Shown one piece after another: positions 1 through 7,684 of a stretch of 29,620 bases of DNA. A program made the translations under genes and the position numbers. The stretch is from JBQTIQ01 sp052387955. GTDB taxonomy: Bacteria > Actinomycetota > Acidimicrobiia > Acidimicrobiales > JACDCH01. The stretch lies in contig JBQTIQ010000068.1 in assembly GCA_052387955.1 (NCBI GenBank), positions 1 through 29,620 on the forward strand, written 5' to 3'. Every line of letters begins with the position of its first letter. The first letter of the stretch is position 1. The notes under the pieces were generated by a model. The model was not told the DNA's origin. It saw nothing but the letters and a program-made list of their open reading frames with translations, and made no database searches.

Positions 1-1
1 C

Positions 2-187
2 TGCCTCGTGCTCGCACCCGGGTGGGACCCTTCCGACGAGCTGCGAGCCGACGTGACCGGTGACGTTTGCCCTGTCAGGGCGAGTCACGAGCGTCGCTCG
101 CAAGGACGCAGGTCGATGGCGCAATCGGGTATCTGCGGTGAGACCGAGGACGCCGCCGGCGGCGGCGCTGGCCAACGTGGCCGGTAG
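2..187 (+). CDS. Possible 3' tail of an upstream gene (uncertain)
   Basis: One plus-strand frame is open from base 2 to a TAG at 185-187. Its first 20 or so codons are GC-rich at third positions and read like protein (LVLAPGWDPSDELRADVTG). After about base 60 codon quality drops and the sequence becomes Arg/Gly rich, so the real coding end may lie elsewhere or the frame may be spurious. No family is recognised. The rest of the segment up to base 267 holds only short GC-rich inverted repeats, for example around bases 89-101, and no convincing gene. Confidence 0.2.
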   Translation, partial: CLVLAPGWDPSDELRADVTGDVCPVRASHERRSQGRRSMAQSGICGETEDAAGGGAGQRGR

Positions 188-267
188 CCAACGTTGCCTG
201 ACGGGGCACTAGTTCGGACCGTACGACTACCGAGCCCGGGCCGCCGCCGGCTGGCCGTAGCCCGCGC

Positions 268-807
268 TCAACACGGCCCCTCCTCGGTGATGACCAGGCC
301 GGTGACCGGGTCGATGCCGACAGCCCCCGGGATGCCGGCCAGCACGCCGCCGAGGTCGACGTCGAGACGGCCGTTGTCGGCCGACCCGACGATGCCGCCG
401 TCGAGGATGGTCTGGCCGGCAAGGTCCAGGTCGCCGCACAGGAAACCATCGGCGCCGACGGGACCGGTGACGTCGAGATCGCCGGTGATCGACCCGGACA
501 GGACCCCGTCGACGGATCCGTCGATGAAGCCCGACGTCCCTTGCAGGGCACCGGTCAGGTGGCCTGACGTCACGCCCTGGACGGAGCCCGACATCGTGCC
601 GTTGAGGCCGCTGGCCGGGTCGGAGACCAACTTCCCGGTGCCCTCGAGGACCCCGGGGATGTCCTGGGCGCAGGCGATGCCCCCAGGTATCGGTGTGCAA
701 ACCGGTACCAGGTCGACGGTGCCGCTGTCGCTACCCGCCGAGGCCGCAACTGCTCCGATCCCCAACGTCGCCGCCGCGACCAGGCCCACGGCCAGCGCTC
801 TGTTCAT
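268..807 (-). CDS. Secreted glycine tetrapeptide-repeat protein, hypothetical
   Basis: The protein has 179 residues. The ATG at 807 is chosen because a strong GGAGGAGGGGG ribosome site precedes it and a signal peptide begins there: hydrophobic residues 4-22, with likely signal peptidase I cleavage after AASA near residue 24. The mature part has glycine at every fourth residue from 70 to 90 (70, 74, 78, 82, 86, 90) and again from 97 to 109, with alternating small and hydrophobic residues between. That pattern suggests a regular beta-solenoid or filament-like fold. Four cysteines (37, 46, 124, 179) could form two disulfides, and the last one is the final residue. No known family is recognised and function is unknown. 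A promoter with an overlapping dyad lies upstream at 873-903. It is transcribed away from the window start and is probably monocistronic. Confidence 0.7.
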   Translation of the reverse strand: MNRALAVGLVAAATLGIGAVAASAGSDSGTVDLVPVCTPIPGGIACAQDIPGVLEGTGKLVSDPASGLNGTMSGSVQGVTSGHLTGALQGTSGFIDGSVDGVLSGSITGDLDVTGPVGADGFLCGDLDLAGQTILDGGIVGSADNGRLDVDLGGVLAGIPGAVGIDPVTGLVITEEGPC

Positions 808-872
808 CTGTCCCCCTCCTCCGCCGGCAGGACTGCGTGATCGCGCCGCCGGTCTCGCGTCTCGTGGGTGGC

Positions 873-902
873 ACCCTAACCCCACTATTGACCTGCGGTC
901 AA
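873..902 (-). promoter_or_regulatory. Sigma70-like promoter with operator-like dyad for the secreted repeat protein
   Basis: On the minus strand a TTGACC -35 box (897-902) is followed after 18 bases by TAGGGT (873-878), which fits the actinobacterial TANNNT -10. The -35 sits inside a perfect dyad, ATTGACC-TGC-GGTCAAT, at 887-903, where a repressor could compete with polymerase. The predicted transcript start near 866 gives a leader of about 60 bases before the ATG at 807. No transcription data are available. Confidence 0.45.
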
Positions 903-922
903 TTAAGGCCGGCCGGCCTCGC

Positions 923-1324
923 TCAGCTCGCCCCGGGGGCGTCGGCGTCGGTGACCGTTCGGATCAGAAGGACGTGCGGGGCACGGGCCAGCCGGGCCAC
1001 CACCCGCGCCGGGAGCGGCATGCGCTCCTCGGCACCGGTCGCGATGCGAGGTTCGGTGACCTGAACCCGTTTGCGGCGGATGACCAGTCCGGCCTCGGAG
1101 GCGGCGCACACGTTGCGGACCCAATCCCGCTGGGTCCCGTAGGTGAGGGGGATGACCCAGCCCTGCCGGTGAGGAAAGGCCATCACCGGCGTCGAGTACC
1201 GCCGCCCGCTGCGCCGGCCTCGGTGCTCGACCAACGCAAGGGGCCCCGCCTTGCCCGAGATGTGCCGGATCACCGGGTTGGCGACTCGCCGATTGAACCG
1301 GGCGAACGCGTTCGGCAGCGGCAC
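923..1324 (-). CDS. Deazaflavin (F420)-dependent nitroreductase-family protein, DUF385
   Basis: The 133-residue protein begins at a GTG. It resembles the PF04075 (DUF385, Ddn-like) family, small split-barrel proteins that bind coenzyme F420 and reduce quinones, nitro compounds or other small molecules. Visible hallmarks are the GRRSGRRYSTPV segment at about residues 36-47, followed by GWVIPLTYG and DWVRNVCAA, which match the family's cofactor-binding strand and the 'P.W..N' region. The substrate cannot be read from sequence. The start sits 8 bases after a TAGGGT box that overlaps the TAG stop of the upstream gene, so the message is probably leaderless. Length fits the family. F420 dependence is inferred from the family. 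Confidence 0.8.
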   Translation of the reverse strand: MPLPNAFARFNRRVANPVIRHISGKAGPLALVEHRGRRSGRRYSTPVMAFPHRQGWVIPLTYGTQRDWVRNVCAASEAGLVIRRKRVQVTEPRIATGAEERMPLPARVVARLARAPHVLLIRTVTDADAPGAS

Positions 1325-1332
1325 GTCGGACG

Positions 1333-1338
1333 ACCCTA
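1333..1338 (-). promoter_or_regulatory. -10 box TAGGGT for a leaderless transcript (DUF385 gene)
   Basis: TAGGGT lies 8 bases before the GTG at 1324, so transcription would start at or next to the start codon. Its first three bases are also the TAG stop of the upstream gene. No clear -35 is seen. Confidence 0.4.
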
Positions 1339-1530
1339 GCGTCGAGCCTGGTCGGCCAGCATCAACAGGACCCGCTCGTAGCTGTCGGCCATGACGATGA
1401 CCAGGCCGCCGACGAGCCCCACCACTTCGGCGTTGGCGAGCGCGTCGTCACCTTGGACCGCCGCCTCCAGCTCCACGCGCTTTTCGGCGACTCTCGCCAG
1501 CTCGGCTCGGATGTCCTCGTCGAGTGCCAT
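1336..1530 (-). CDS. Small hypothetical protein
   Basis: A 64-residue acidic/helical protein starts at the ATG at 1530 (MALDEDIRAELARVAEKRVELE). The open frame extends upstream, but that extension is Arg/Gly rich and overlaps the start region of the divergent gene at 1609, so the internal ATG is preferred. A long charged helix (residues 3-25) is followed by a hydrophobic stretch VVGLVGGLVIVMA (about 32-45) and another helix. This could be a membrane-associated or helical-hairpin protein. No family is recognised. A TAGTAC hexamer lies 7 bases before the ATG, a near match to the leaderless -10 pattern seen elsewhere here. The stop codon overlaps the next gene's -10 box. Confidence 0.5.
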   Translation of the reverse strand: MALDEDIRAELARVAEKRVELEAAVQGDDALANAEVVGLVGGLVIVMADSYERVLLMLADQARR

Positions 1531-1595
1531 CGCCGGCGTACTACCCCGTCGGCCCCGTACCGCAACCGAGCCGTGGCAGCCCCGGGCCACGGGCC

Positions 1596-1601
1596 TATCG
1601 T
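1596..1601 (+). promoter_or_regulatory. -10 box TATCGT for a leaderless transcript
   Basis: TATCGT is followed by exactly 7 bases and then the GTG at 1609. No ribosome site is visible before that GTG, so leaderless initiation is the simplest reading. Confidence 0.4.
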
Positions 1602-1608
1602 CCACGGG

Positions 1609-1875
1609 GTGACCGATCCGTCAGAACCGGACAGCGAACAGGACGCCAGACGGACGGCGGCGGCGATGTTGCGCCACATCCTGGCCAGCGACAAGGGCTC
1701 GGCCCGTCTTCTCCTGCGCGACAATCTCACCGCCGACGGCGGCGTGAGCCCGGACCTGTTCATGGCCATGGGAGCCCTGGCGCAGAACGCCGTCGTCGCC
1801 TTGTGCCAGGAGTCGGGCCGGGACCCGCTGCGTTTCCTCGACGAGATACTGCGGGACGAGGCCACTGGAGGCTGA
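1609..1875 (+). CDS. Small hypothetical helical protein
   Basis: The 88-residue protein starts at the GTG at 1609 (VTDPSEPDSEQDARR). The open frame continues upstream but is Arg-rich and lies opposite the small gene at 1336-1530. The chosen start has a TATCGT -10 box exactly 7 bases before it. The sequence is predicted helical: DARRTAAAMLRHILASDKG, then LLLRDNLTADGGVSPDLFMAMGALAQNAVVALC, and a C-terminal DPLRFLDEILRDEA helix. There is no signal peptide or membrane segment. Its fold and function are not recognised. The next gene downstream, the aldo/keto reductase, has its own strong ribosome site after a 76-base gap. Confidence 0.5.
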   Translation: MTDPSEPDSEQDARRTAAAMLRHILASDKGSARLLLRDNLTADGGVSPDLFMAMGALAQNAVVALCQESGRDPLRFLDEILRDEATGG

Positions 1876-1951
1876 CCGCCGGCGCCGCCCCAGCGCGACC
1901 AGCGGTCGACCATCTCGGTCGATACGACCGCCCACGATTCGGAGGACCCCG

Positions 1952-2797
1952 ATGCCCCAAACCCGCATGCCCGTGCCCGTGCCCAACGTGACGCTGAACA
2001 ACGGCGTGCAGATGCCGCAGCTCGGCTTCGGCGTCTTCCTCGTCCCGCCGGCCGAGACGACCGCCGCCGTCGACGCCGCCCTGCAGGCGGGGTACCGGAG
2101 CATCGACACCGCGGCCGTCTACGGCAACGAAGTGGGCGTGGGCCGATCGCTGGCCGACTCCGGGCTGGCCCGCGACGAACTGTTCGTCACGACCAAGCTG
2201 TGGAACGACGACCAGGGCTACGACTCCGCCTTCACCGGGCTCGACGCCAGCCTGGACAAGCTCGGCCTCGACTACGTCGACCTCTATCTCGTGCACTGGC
2301 CGGCGCCGGCACAGAACCGGTACGTGGAGACGTGGCGGGCGTTCGAGAAGGTCTACGCCGACGGCCGGGCCCGCGCCGTCGGGGTATCCAATTTCCAACC
2401 GGCGCACTTGCAGCGGCTCCTCGGCGAGTCCGACCTCGTGCCGGCCGTGAACCAGATCGAGCTGCACCCGTGGCTCCCGCAGGGTGAGCTGCGCTCAGTC
2501 CACGCCGAACGCGGGATCGCCACCGAGGCGTGGAGCCCGTTGGCGAAGGGCGGAGACCTGCTGCACGACGGGGCCATCATCGCCATCGCCGACCGCCTCG
2601 ACGTGTCGGCTGCTCAGGTCGTGCTGCGCTGGCACCTCCAGCTCGGCAACGTGGTCATCCCCAAGTCGGTCACACCCGCCCGCATCAAGGAGAACATCCG
2701 GGTCTTCGACTTCGAGTTGACCGCGGCGGACATGGTCGCCATCGCCGCGCTCGAGTCCGGCACCAGGACGGGGCCCGACCCCGACACGTTCGGCTGA
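1952..2797 (+). CDS. Aldo/keto reductase
   Basis: The 281-residue protein is an NADPH-dependent aldo/keto reductase of the AKR5-like type (2,5-diketo-gluconic acid reductase / prostaglandin F synthase relatives). The catalytic tetrad is complete: Asp52 and Tyr57 in SIDTAAVYGNE, Lys82 in TTKLWN, and His115 in LVHWP. The family segments GVSNF (substrate loop), NQIELHPW and the cofactor-binding VIPKSVTPARIKEN are all present. It is expected to be a cytosolic TIM barrel reducing aldehydes or ketones; the natural substrate cannot be inferred. The ATG is well placed after GGAGG with a 6-base spacer. Length is typical for the family. It appears to be a single gene. Confidence 0.93.
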   Translation: MPQTRMPVPVPNVTLNNGVQMPQLGFGVFLVPPAETTAAVDAALQAGYRSIDTAAVYGNEVGVGRSLADSGLARDELFVTTKLWNDDQGYDSAFTGLDASLDKLGLDYVDLYLVHWPAPAQNRYVETWRAFEKVYADGRARAVGVSNFQPAHLQRLLGESDLVPAVNQIELHPWLPQGELRSVHAERGIATEAWSPLAKGGDLLHDGAIIAIADRLDVSAAQVVLRWHLQLGNVVIPKSVTPARIKENIRVFDFELTAADMVAIAALESGTRTGPDPDTFG

Positions 2798-2839
2798 ACT
2801 CGACGGTCGGCCGTGGGCCCGGGGCCGCTGCTCGGGCGG

Positions 2840-2845
2840 TACCAT
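2840..2845 (+). promoter_or_regulatory. Candidate -10 box TACCAT for the DUF2237 gene
   Basis: TACCAT in the context CGGTACCAT precedes the GTG at 2875 by 29 bases and would give a short leader containing the AGGGGG ribosome site. A similar CGGTACGAT context precedes ssrA. No -35 is obvious. Confidence 0.25.
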
Positions 2846-2874
2846 ATGGCGCCACCGCAGGGACAGGGGGAGCT

Positions 2875-3267
2875 GTGGGGGAACGAAACGTCATCGGCGG
2901 GGAACTGGAACCGTGTGGCACCGACCCCGTCACCGGCTTCTTCCGCGACGGCTGCTGCAACACCAGCCCCGAAGACCTGGGGAGCCACACGATCTGTGCG
3001 GTCGTGTCGGCCGAGTTCCTCGAACACCAGCGCCGCATCGGCAATGACCTGACGACGGCGGTGCCGCAACACCGGTTTCCCGGCCTCGTACCGGGCGACC
3101 GGTGGTGCGTCACCGCGGTGAACTGGTTGAGGGCGCACCAGGAGGGTGTGGCGGCGCCGGTGATGCTGGCCTCGACGCACGAGCGCGCCCTCGAGATCGT
3201 CTCGCTGGAAGTCCTCCGTCAACACGCCGTCGACGTACCGTCCGACCCCAGCAGCCTCGAGGCTTGA
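2875..3267 (+). CDS. DUF2237 family protein
   Basis: The 130-residue protein starts at a GTG preceded by AGGGGG. It matches the DUF2237 (PF09996) pattern closely: NVIGGELEPCGTDPVTGFFRDGCC near the N-terminus, then HTICAVVSAEFL, GNDLTTAVP, FPGLVPGDRWCV and THERALEIVSLEVLRQHA. The family is widespread, compact and cysteine-containing, and its biochemical role is unknown. Conserved cysteines at C14, C26 and C27, plus C40 and C80, are visible in this copy. It converges on the acetyltransferase gene, and the stop codon lies inside a long inverted repeat shared with that gene's stop. The family call is strong; no function should be inferred. Confidence 0.85.
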   Translation: MGERNVIGGELEPCGTDPVTGFFRDGCCNTSPEDLGSHTICAVVSAEFLEHQRRIGNDLTTAVPQHRFPGLVPGDRWCVTAVNWLRAHQEGVAAPVMLASTHERALEIVSLEVLRQHAVDVPSDPSSLEA

Positions 3268-3328
3268 CCGCCCCTCGGCGGCGCCTGGTGGGGCGGGTGC
3301 GGCCAAGGCCCTCGGCCAGGGGCGGTCA
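3265..3328. terminator. Inverted repeat containing both stop codons of convergent genes; possible bidirectional terminator
   Basis: TGACCGCCCCT (3265-3275) is repeated in perfect reverse complement as AGGGGCGGTCA (3318-3328). The left arm begins with the TGA stop of the DUF2237 gene, and the right arm ends with the complement of the acetyltransferase TGA. The 42-base interval contains further short GC-rich inverted repeats. There is no T tract, so intrinsic termination is uncertain. Confidence 0.45.
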
Positions 3329-3838
3329 GTCAGAGAGCTCCTCGGCGAGCAGGTCCATGAGCAGTCCGTCGTGCCAGGTTCCGTCCGGGCCGCGCTCGTA
3401 GCGGCGCATGATGCCGACGGGACGGAACCCGACCTTGGCGTAGGACCGCACCGCGGCGACGTTGGCGGCGGCCGGGTCGATGACGAGACGGTGATGGCCG
3501 TGCTCGTCGAAAAGGTGCCGGGCCAGGGTCCGGAGCGCGTCGGTGCCGATCCCGCGACCGTGCACGGCCGGGTCGAGGTAGATGTCGAGGCTGGCGTGGC
3601 GATAGTCGGGGTCGTCCTCGGCTGACCACTGCACCCAACCCACTACCCGGCCGTCGGTCTCGATGACGTAGGCGGTGGCATCGGGGTCGTCGAAATCTTC
3701 CTGGACCGCTGCTACCAGGTCGGCGCCGCCGCGCCAGTACTCGTAAACCGCCGGTGTCCGACGAATCCGCACCAGCTCGGGGACATCGGCGGGATCAGCC
3801 GGCCGCAGGCGGGCCAGAGCACCCTCGAGCACCGTCAC
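3326..3838 (-). CDS. GNAT family N-acetyltransferase
   Basis: The 170-residue acetyltransferase resembles the AAC(6')/RimJ-type branch of the GNAT superfamily. Acetyl-CoA binding motif A is clear: DIYLDPAVHGRGIGTDALRT at about residues 90-109, with the pyrophosphate loop HGRGIGT. The following HHRLVIDPAAANVAAVRSYAKVGF matches motif B, including the N..A...Y...GF signature. Acceptor specificity (aminoglycoside, peptide N-terminus or small metabolite) is not readable, and a resistance role should not be assumed. The start is a GTG with GAGG four bases upstream. Length is normal. The gene converges with the DUF2237 gene. Confidence 0.88.
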   Translation of the reverse strand: MTVLEGALARLRPADPADVPELVRIRRTPAVYEYWRGGADLVAAVQEDFDDPDATAYVIETDGRVVGWVQWSAEDDPDYRHASLDIYLDPAVHGRGIGTDALRTLARHLFDEHGHHRLVIDPAAANVAAVRSYAKVGFRPVGIMRRYERGPDGTWHDGLLMDLLAEELSD

Positions 3839-3929
3839 CAGCCTCGCTCGGCTCCTCCCGCGACCGGCGCCGGGCTGGGACCACCCGGGGCCCGGCCGGG
3901 CACCGCCGGGGGGCGCGGCGCCAGGATGT

Positions 3930-4178
3930 TCATCGCCCCTTTAGCTTCAGGTATGCGTCACGCGCCTTGCGGTGGCCCTTGGCACCCGAACCGATGAGCC
4001 CGCCGGTGCGGACCTCTTTCACGGACTCTTCGAGCTTCTCGAGCAACTCGCTCAGGTCGTCCTCGGGACCGGCCTTCTCGACGGCCTCGAGCGACCGGTG
4101 GATACGGTCGAGGTGTTTGCGCACCTGGGCGAACTCCTGGTCCAGTTCCTGTCGGGCATCGGTCAGCGAGTCTCCCAT
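3930..4178 (-). CDS. Small charged helical protein, hypothetical
   Basis: The 82-residue protein starts at the ATG at 4178 (MGDSLTDARQELDQEFAQV). An in-frame upstream start exists, but the TACGTT box 6 bases before this ATG supports the shorter form and a leaderless message. The first 60 residues form a strongly amphipathic, probably coiled-coil helix rich in Glu, Leu and Lys (RKHLDRIHRSLEAVEKA, LSELLEKLEESVKEV). The C-terminus is basic (GAKGHRKARDAYLKLKGR). There is no signal or membrane segment. It sits between the acetyltransferase and the helicase-nuclease operon on the same strand and ends 91 bases before the acetyltransferase start. No family is recognised. Confidence 0.6.
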   Translation of the reverse strand: MGDSLTDARQELDQEFAQVRKHLDRIHRSLEAVEKAGPEDDLSELLEKLEESVKEVRTGGLIGSGAKGHRKARDAYLKLKGR

Positions 4179-4184
4179 GCCGAG

Positions 4185-4190
4185 AACGTA
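4185..4190 (-). promoter_or_regulatory. -10 box TACGTT for a leaderless transcript
   Basis: TACGTT is followed by 6 bases and then the ATG at 4178. This supports the short form of the small charged protein. No -35 element is recognisable. Confidence 0.35.
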
Positions 4191-4231
4191 ACGCCGGGCC
4201 GCGCCTCGGGTGGTACCCGTCCCCGGACGGC

Positions 4232-7200
4232 TCACCAGTCGTCGGCGTCCACCATCGTCCTCACCTCCCCTACGGCAGAGCGGAGGTCACCGATCTCGCG
4301 CTCGATGGCCCCGTCCTCTCGGGCGAACACGAAGACCGCCCGGTCCGCAGGCCGGCCCACCGCCCCCTCCAGGGCAAGTGCGTAGGCCGCCGCCTGCGGT
4401 CGGTAACGCGCTACGGCGGCGTCGAGCGCAAGCCCGGTCGGGGCGGCGTCGGTCTTGAAATCGACGATGACGAGGCCACCCGACGAGTCCTCGTAGAGAA
4501 GGTCGAGGTAGCCCTCGACGACCACGCCGTCGCGCCCGATCGGGACGGCCACGAAGAGCTCGCGCCATCGGCGGCGGGCCTGACGGGCGGCCACCACCGA
4601 GGGCGACGCCAGCGCGGCACCGGCCCGGAGGGCCACGCCGGCCTCGGCACCCGGGGACAGTCGCTCACCGGCCGAGAAGAAGGCCGCCAACGACGCGAGC
4701 TCGGCCGACGACGGAAGGTCACGCCCGAAGGCAACGGCCCGGAGTACCTCGTGCACGGCCCGGCCGACCGCGGCGCCGCCTGTCGCAACCGATGACAGAG
4801 GGGCGCCCTCGACGACCATGCTGGTGGCCACCACCACCGGGGGCGGCAGGCCACCGCGGTCGACGGGCCCGACGCCGTCGTCGGGTTGGCCGACGACGGC
4901 GCCATTGCCGGCCCCGGGGGGGCGGCGGTGGGCCGCGATCGACGTCGCCGACACGGTCCGGGGCCGACGGGCCGAGCGCAGCACGGCGTCGTGAGCATCC
5001 CGCCAACGGTCCCGCTCGGCCGTCGGGGCGGCCGTGAACCCGACCGTCGCCGATGCCGCGAGCCGGAGCTGGTCGCAGGCGCCCTGCGGTCGGCACCACG
5101 CCGCCGCCGGGCCGTCGCACAGCCGCCAGAGCTCCTTGGCCGTACTGGAGCCATGAGCCTTGTGGTGCACGCTCACGACGAGGTGGTCGCGGGCCCTGGT
5201 GGCGGCCACATACAAGAGCCGTAGCCCCTCGTGGTGCGCTGCCAGTCCCAGGTCACCCGAGCGTTCGCCGTAGCCGGCCGACACCCAGCGAGCGGTGGCA
5301 GGCCCGAAGGAGACCTCGGGCCGCTCGGCGTCGAAGAGCACACGGGCACCGCTGTCGACCCCGGTCGAGGCCAGTCCGGCCAACATCACCACCGGGAACT
5401 CGAGGCCTTTCGAGCCGTGGATGGTGAGGATGCGGACAGCATCGTCGTCGGCCTCCGGGACCGGTGTCTCGACCACCTGGGCGCCTTCGTCGGCCTGCAC
5501 CGCGGCCCACGCCAGGAACTCGCCCAGACAGCGGCCGCCCCGCTCGACGAACGCCCGGGCCTGGTCGACGACGAATCGCAGCCGGCGCCAGTGGTCACGG
5601 GGCCGCCGTCGGGCGAAGGTGAGCTCGACCAGCCGGCGCTCGCGCACCACCTCTTCCACCAGTTCGTCGACGGGCATCGCCACCCGGCGGCGGTGATAGT
5701 GGGCCAGGGCTCGGAGGCCCTCGAACACCGGGCCGGTGCGGGCGTGGTCGTCGGCGGCGTCGCGCCCGGCGGGGCCCGCAGACGACGACGGCACCTCGAC
5801 CATCCCGTAGTCCCAGGTCCCGCCCGCAGATCGCCACCGGACCAGGTCGGCGTCGGAGCATGCGAACCCAGGGCACCGCAGCGCCGCCACCACCGCGACC
5901 TCGTCACCGGGGTCGTCGACCGCGGCCAGCACCGACAACACCTCGCGCACCGCGTCGGTGGCCCACACCAGCGAGCGGCTCTCGACCCGGTGGGGCACGT
6001 CGTGATGGTCGAGGGCGCGTTCGAGCTGCGGGAGAGCGAGCCGGGTGGGCAACAGCACGGCGATGTCGTCAAAGCGCAAAGGCCGGCACGAGCCGTCGTC
6101 GCCCCCGTCGGCGACCACCCATCCCCCGGCCTTCATGGTCACGACCAGCCGGGCCAGGTCGTCGGCCTCACGCTGGCGCAGCTCGGCCATCGACAGACCA
6201 TCGGCGGGCCCTCCGACAACGACCACCGGAGGATCCTCGTCGAGCCGAGGACGAAAGGCGGCCAGGGCCTCGTAGCGCGGCTGGCTACCGGGAACGCCCT
6301 CGCCCACCAGCGCCCCGAAAATCGCGTTCACCCAGTCGATGACCCCCGGGACGCTGCGGAAGCTCTGGCTGAGCCGCTCGACCGCTCCGTCCCCGAAGAC
6401 CCGCCGGGCCTGGTCCCACAGGCCGATGTCGGCGCCGCGGAACCCGTAGATCGACTGCTTCGGGTCACCGACCAGGAGAAGGCCGCCGGGCCGCAGCTCG
6501 GTGCGTGCCCATGGGCGGGGGGGGACATCGGGATCGGAGGCGGCCAACGCGAATGCGAGGTCGAGTTGCAGCGGGTCGGTGTCCTGGAACTCGTCGATCA
6601 GGATCATGTCGAACCGACGGGCCAACGTGGCTCGGACCTCAGTGTCGGAATGGACCAGGTCACGAACGCGCACCAACAGGTCGTGGAATTCGAGGCGACC
6701 TGCCCGCTCGCGCTCAGCGGCGCCATCGACGGTGAACGCCGCCAGCCGGGGAAGGAGTTGCTCGAGGACAGCGGTGCGCAGCCGCGCCGCCAGTTCGGAC
6801 ACCGCCACACCGGCCGCGGCCAGCTCGCCGAGCACGACCGCCTTTCGTTCACCCCAGCGTGCGCCGTTCCCGAGGTTGCCGGGCTTGCGCCACAGGCCGG
6901 CCAGCACCCGCAGCGCCTCGGGCTCGTCGCCGGCATCGGCGGCGTCGCGCAGCAACCGGGCGCCGTCGCACCACGACCGGAGCACGTCGGCCAACTTGTC
7001 GTCGGCGGCGACCATGGTCCCGGCGGCGGCTACCGCCGCCTCGACCGGGCCGAGCACCGGGTCGAGGTCGATCACCGGCAGGCCGGACGGGACGAAGCGG
7101 GCCCCCACCACCCGGTCCCAGCGGGCGTGGAAGGCGGCGGCCACCTCCTGCAGCCTCGTCGTGGTCAGACCGAGGGCGGTACCGAGGAGCACGGCGCGTT

Positions 7201-7684
7201 CGACGTCGGGGTCGTCGAACAAGTCATCACAGAAGCTCGACCACCGGGCTGCGAAGCCGACCCGGGCGTCGACTTCGTCCACGACCTCGAACCGCGGCGA
7301 CAGGCCGGCGGCCAGCGCGTGCTCGGCCAGGATGCCGTGAGCAAACCCGTGCAATGTCGTGATCACGGCCTCGTCGACGTGGCGCCAGGCGGTCTCGCAG
7401 CGCCGGCGCTCGTCGTCGTCGCGCCCGGGCGCCGCCGCCCGGGCCAGCCCTCGGCGCACCCGGTCGCGCAGCTCGGCGGCGGCCGCCGCGGTGAACGTGA
7501 TGGCAACCAGCCGCCCCGGCTCGGAGACCACGCCGGTGGCGATCGCGTGTACGACCCGGTCGACGAGCACCTTGGTCTTGCCGGTCCCCGCGCCCGCTTC
7601 GACGAAGAGGCTCCGGCCGGTGTCATGGGCGATCCGGTGACGCGCTTGGCGGTCGACGGGGACTTCGGCCTCGACGGGCACCAT
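4232..7684 (-). CDS. AddA-like UvrD/Rep-family helicase-nuclease
   Basis: The protein has 1150 residues if started at the ATG at 7684, where TGATG overlaps the previous gene's stop and implies coupled translation. It is a superfamily 1A helicase fused to a RecB-type nuclease. Walker A is GAGTGKT with Lys36, motif II is IDEFQDTD with Asp364-Glu365, motif III is GDPKQSIYGFRGAD from residue 406, motif V is TIHGSKGLEF around His756, and motif VI is VAATRARD around residue 829. The C-terminal PD-(D/E)XK site is GYLDLLY with Asp1061, then IVDFKTD with Asp1075 and Lys1077, followed by YRPQAAAYALALE. With its partner it should unwind and resect DNA double-strand ends for RecA-mediated repair. AddA is preferred over RecB because the partner is AddB-like and no recC or recD lies nearby. 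Confidence 0.88.
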   Translation of the reverse strand: MVPVEAEVPVDRQARHRIAHDTGRSLFVEAGAGTGKTKVLVDRVVHAIATGVVSEPGRLVAITFTAAAAAELRDRVRRGLARAAAPGRDDDERRRCETAWRHVDEAVITTLHGFAHGILAEHALAAGLSPRFEVVDEVDARVGFAARWSSFCDDLFDDPDVERAVLLGTALGLTTTRLQEVAAAFHARWDRVVGARFVPSGLPVIDLDPVLGPVEAAVAAAGTMVAADDKLADVLRSWCDGARLLRDAADAGDEPEALRVLAGLWRKPGNLGNGARWGERKAVVLGELAAAGVAVSELAARLRTAVLEQLLPRLAAFTVDGAAERERAGRLEFHDLLVRVRDLVHSDTEVRATLARRFDMILIDEFQDTDPLQLDLAFALAASDPDVPPRPWARTELRPGGLLLVGDPKQSIYGFRGADIGLWDQARRVFGDGAVERLSQSFRSVPGVIDWVNAIFGALVGEGVPGSQPRYEALAAFRPRLDEDPPVVVVGGPADGLSMAELRQREADDLARLVVTMKAGGWVVADGGDDGSCRPLRFDDIAVLLPTRLALPQLERALDHHDVPHRVESRSLVWATDAVREVLSVLAAVDDPGDEVAVVAALRCPGFACSDADLVRWRSAGGTWDYGMVEVPSSSAGPAGRDAADDHARTGPVFEGLRALAHYHRRRVAMPVDELVEEVVRERRLVELTFARRRPRDHWRRLRFVVDQARAFVERGGRCLGEFLAWAAVQADEGAQVVETPVPEADDDAVRILTIHGSKGLEFPVVMLAGLASTGVDSGARVLFDAERPEVSFGPATARWVSAGYGERSGDLGLAAHHEGLRLLYVAATRARDHLVVSVHHKAHGSSTAKELWRLCDGPAAAWCRPQGACDQLRLAASATVGFTAAPTAERDRWRDAHDAVLRSARRPRTVSATSIAAHRRPPGAGNGAVVGQPDDGVGPVDRGGLPPPVVVATSMVVEGAPLSSVATGGAAVGRAVHEVLRAVAFGRDLPSSAELASLAAFFSAGERLSPGAEAGVALRAGAALASPSVVAARQARRRWRELFVAVPIGRDGVVVEGYLDLLYEDSSGGLVIVDFKTDAAPTGLALDAAVARYRPQAAAYALALEGAVGRPADRAVFVFAREDGAIEREIGDLRSAVGEVRTMVDADDW

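Noticed and set aside
3326..3838. Aminoglycoside-resistance acetyltransferase
   Set aside because: The GNAT fold resembles AAC(6') in part, but nothing in the sequence or context specifies an aminoglycoside substrate.
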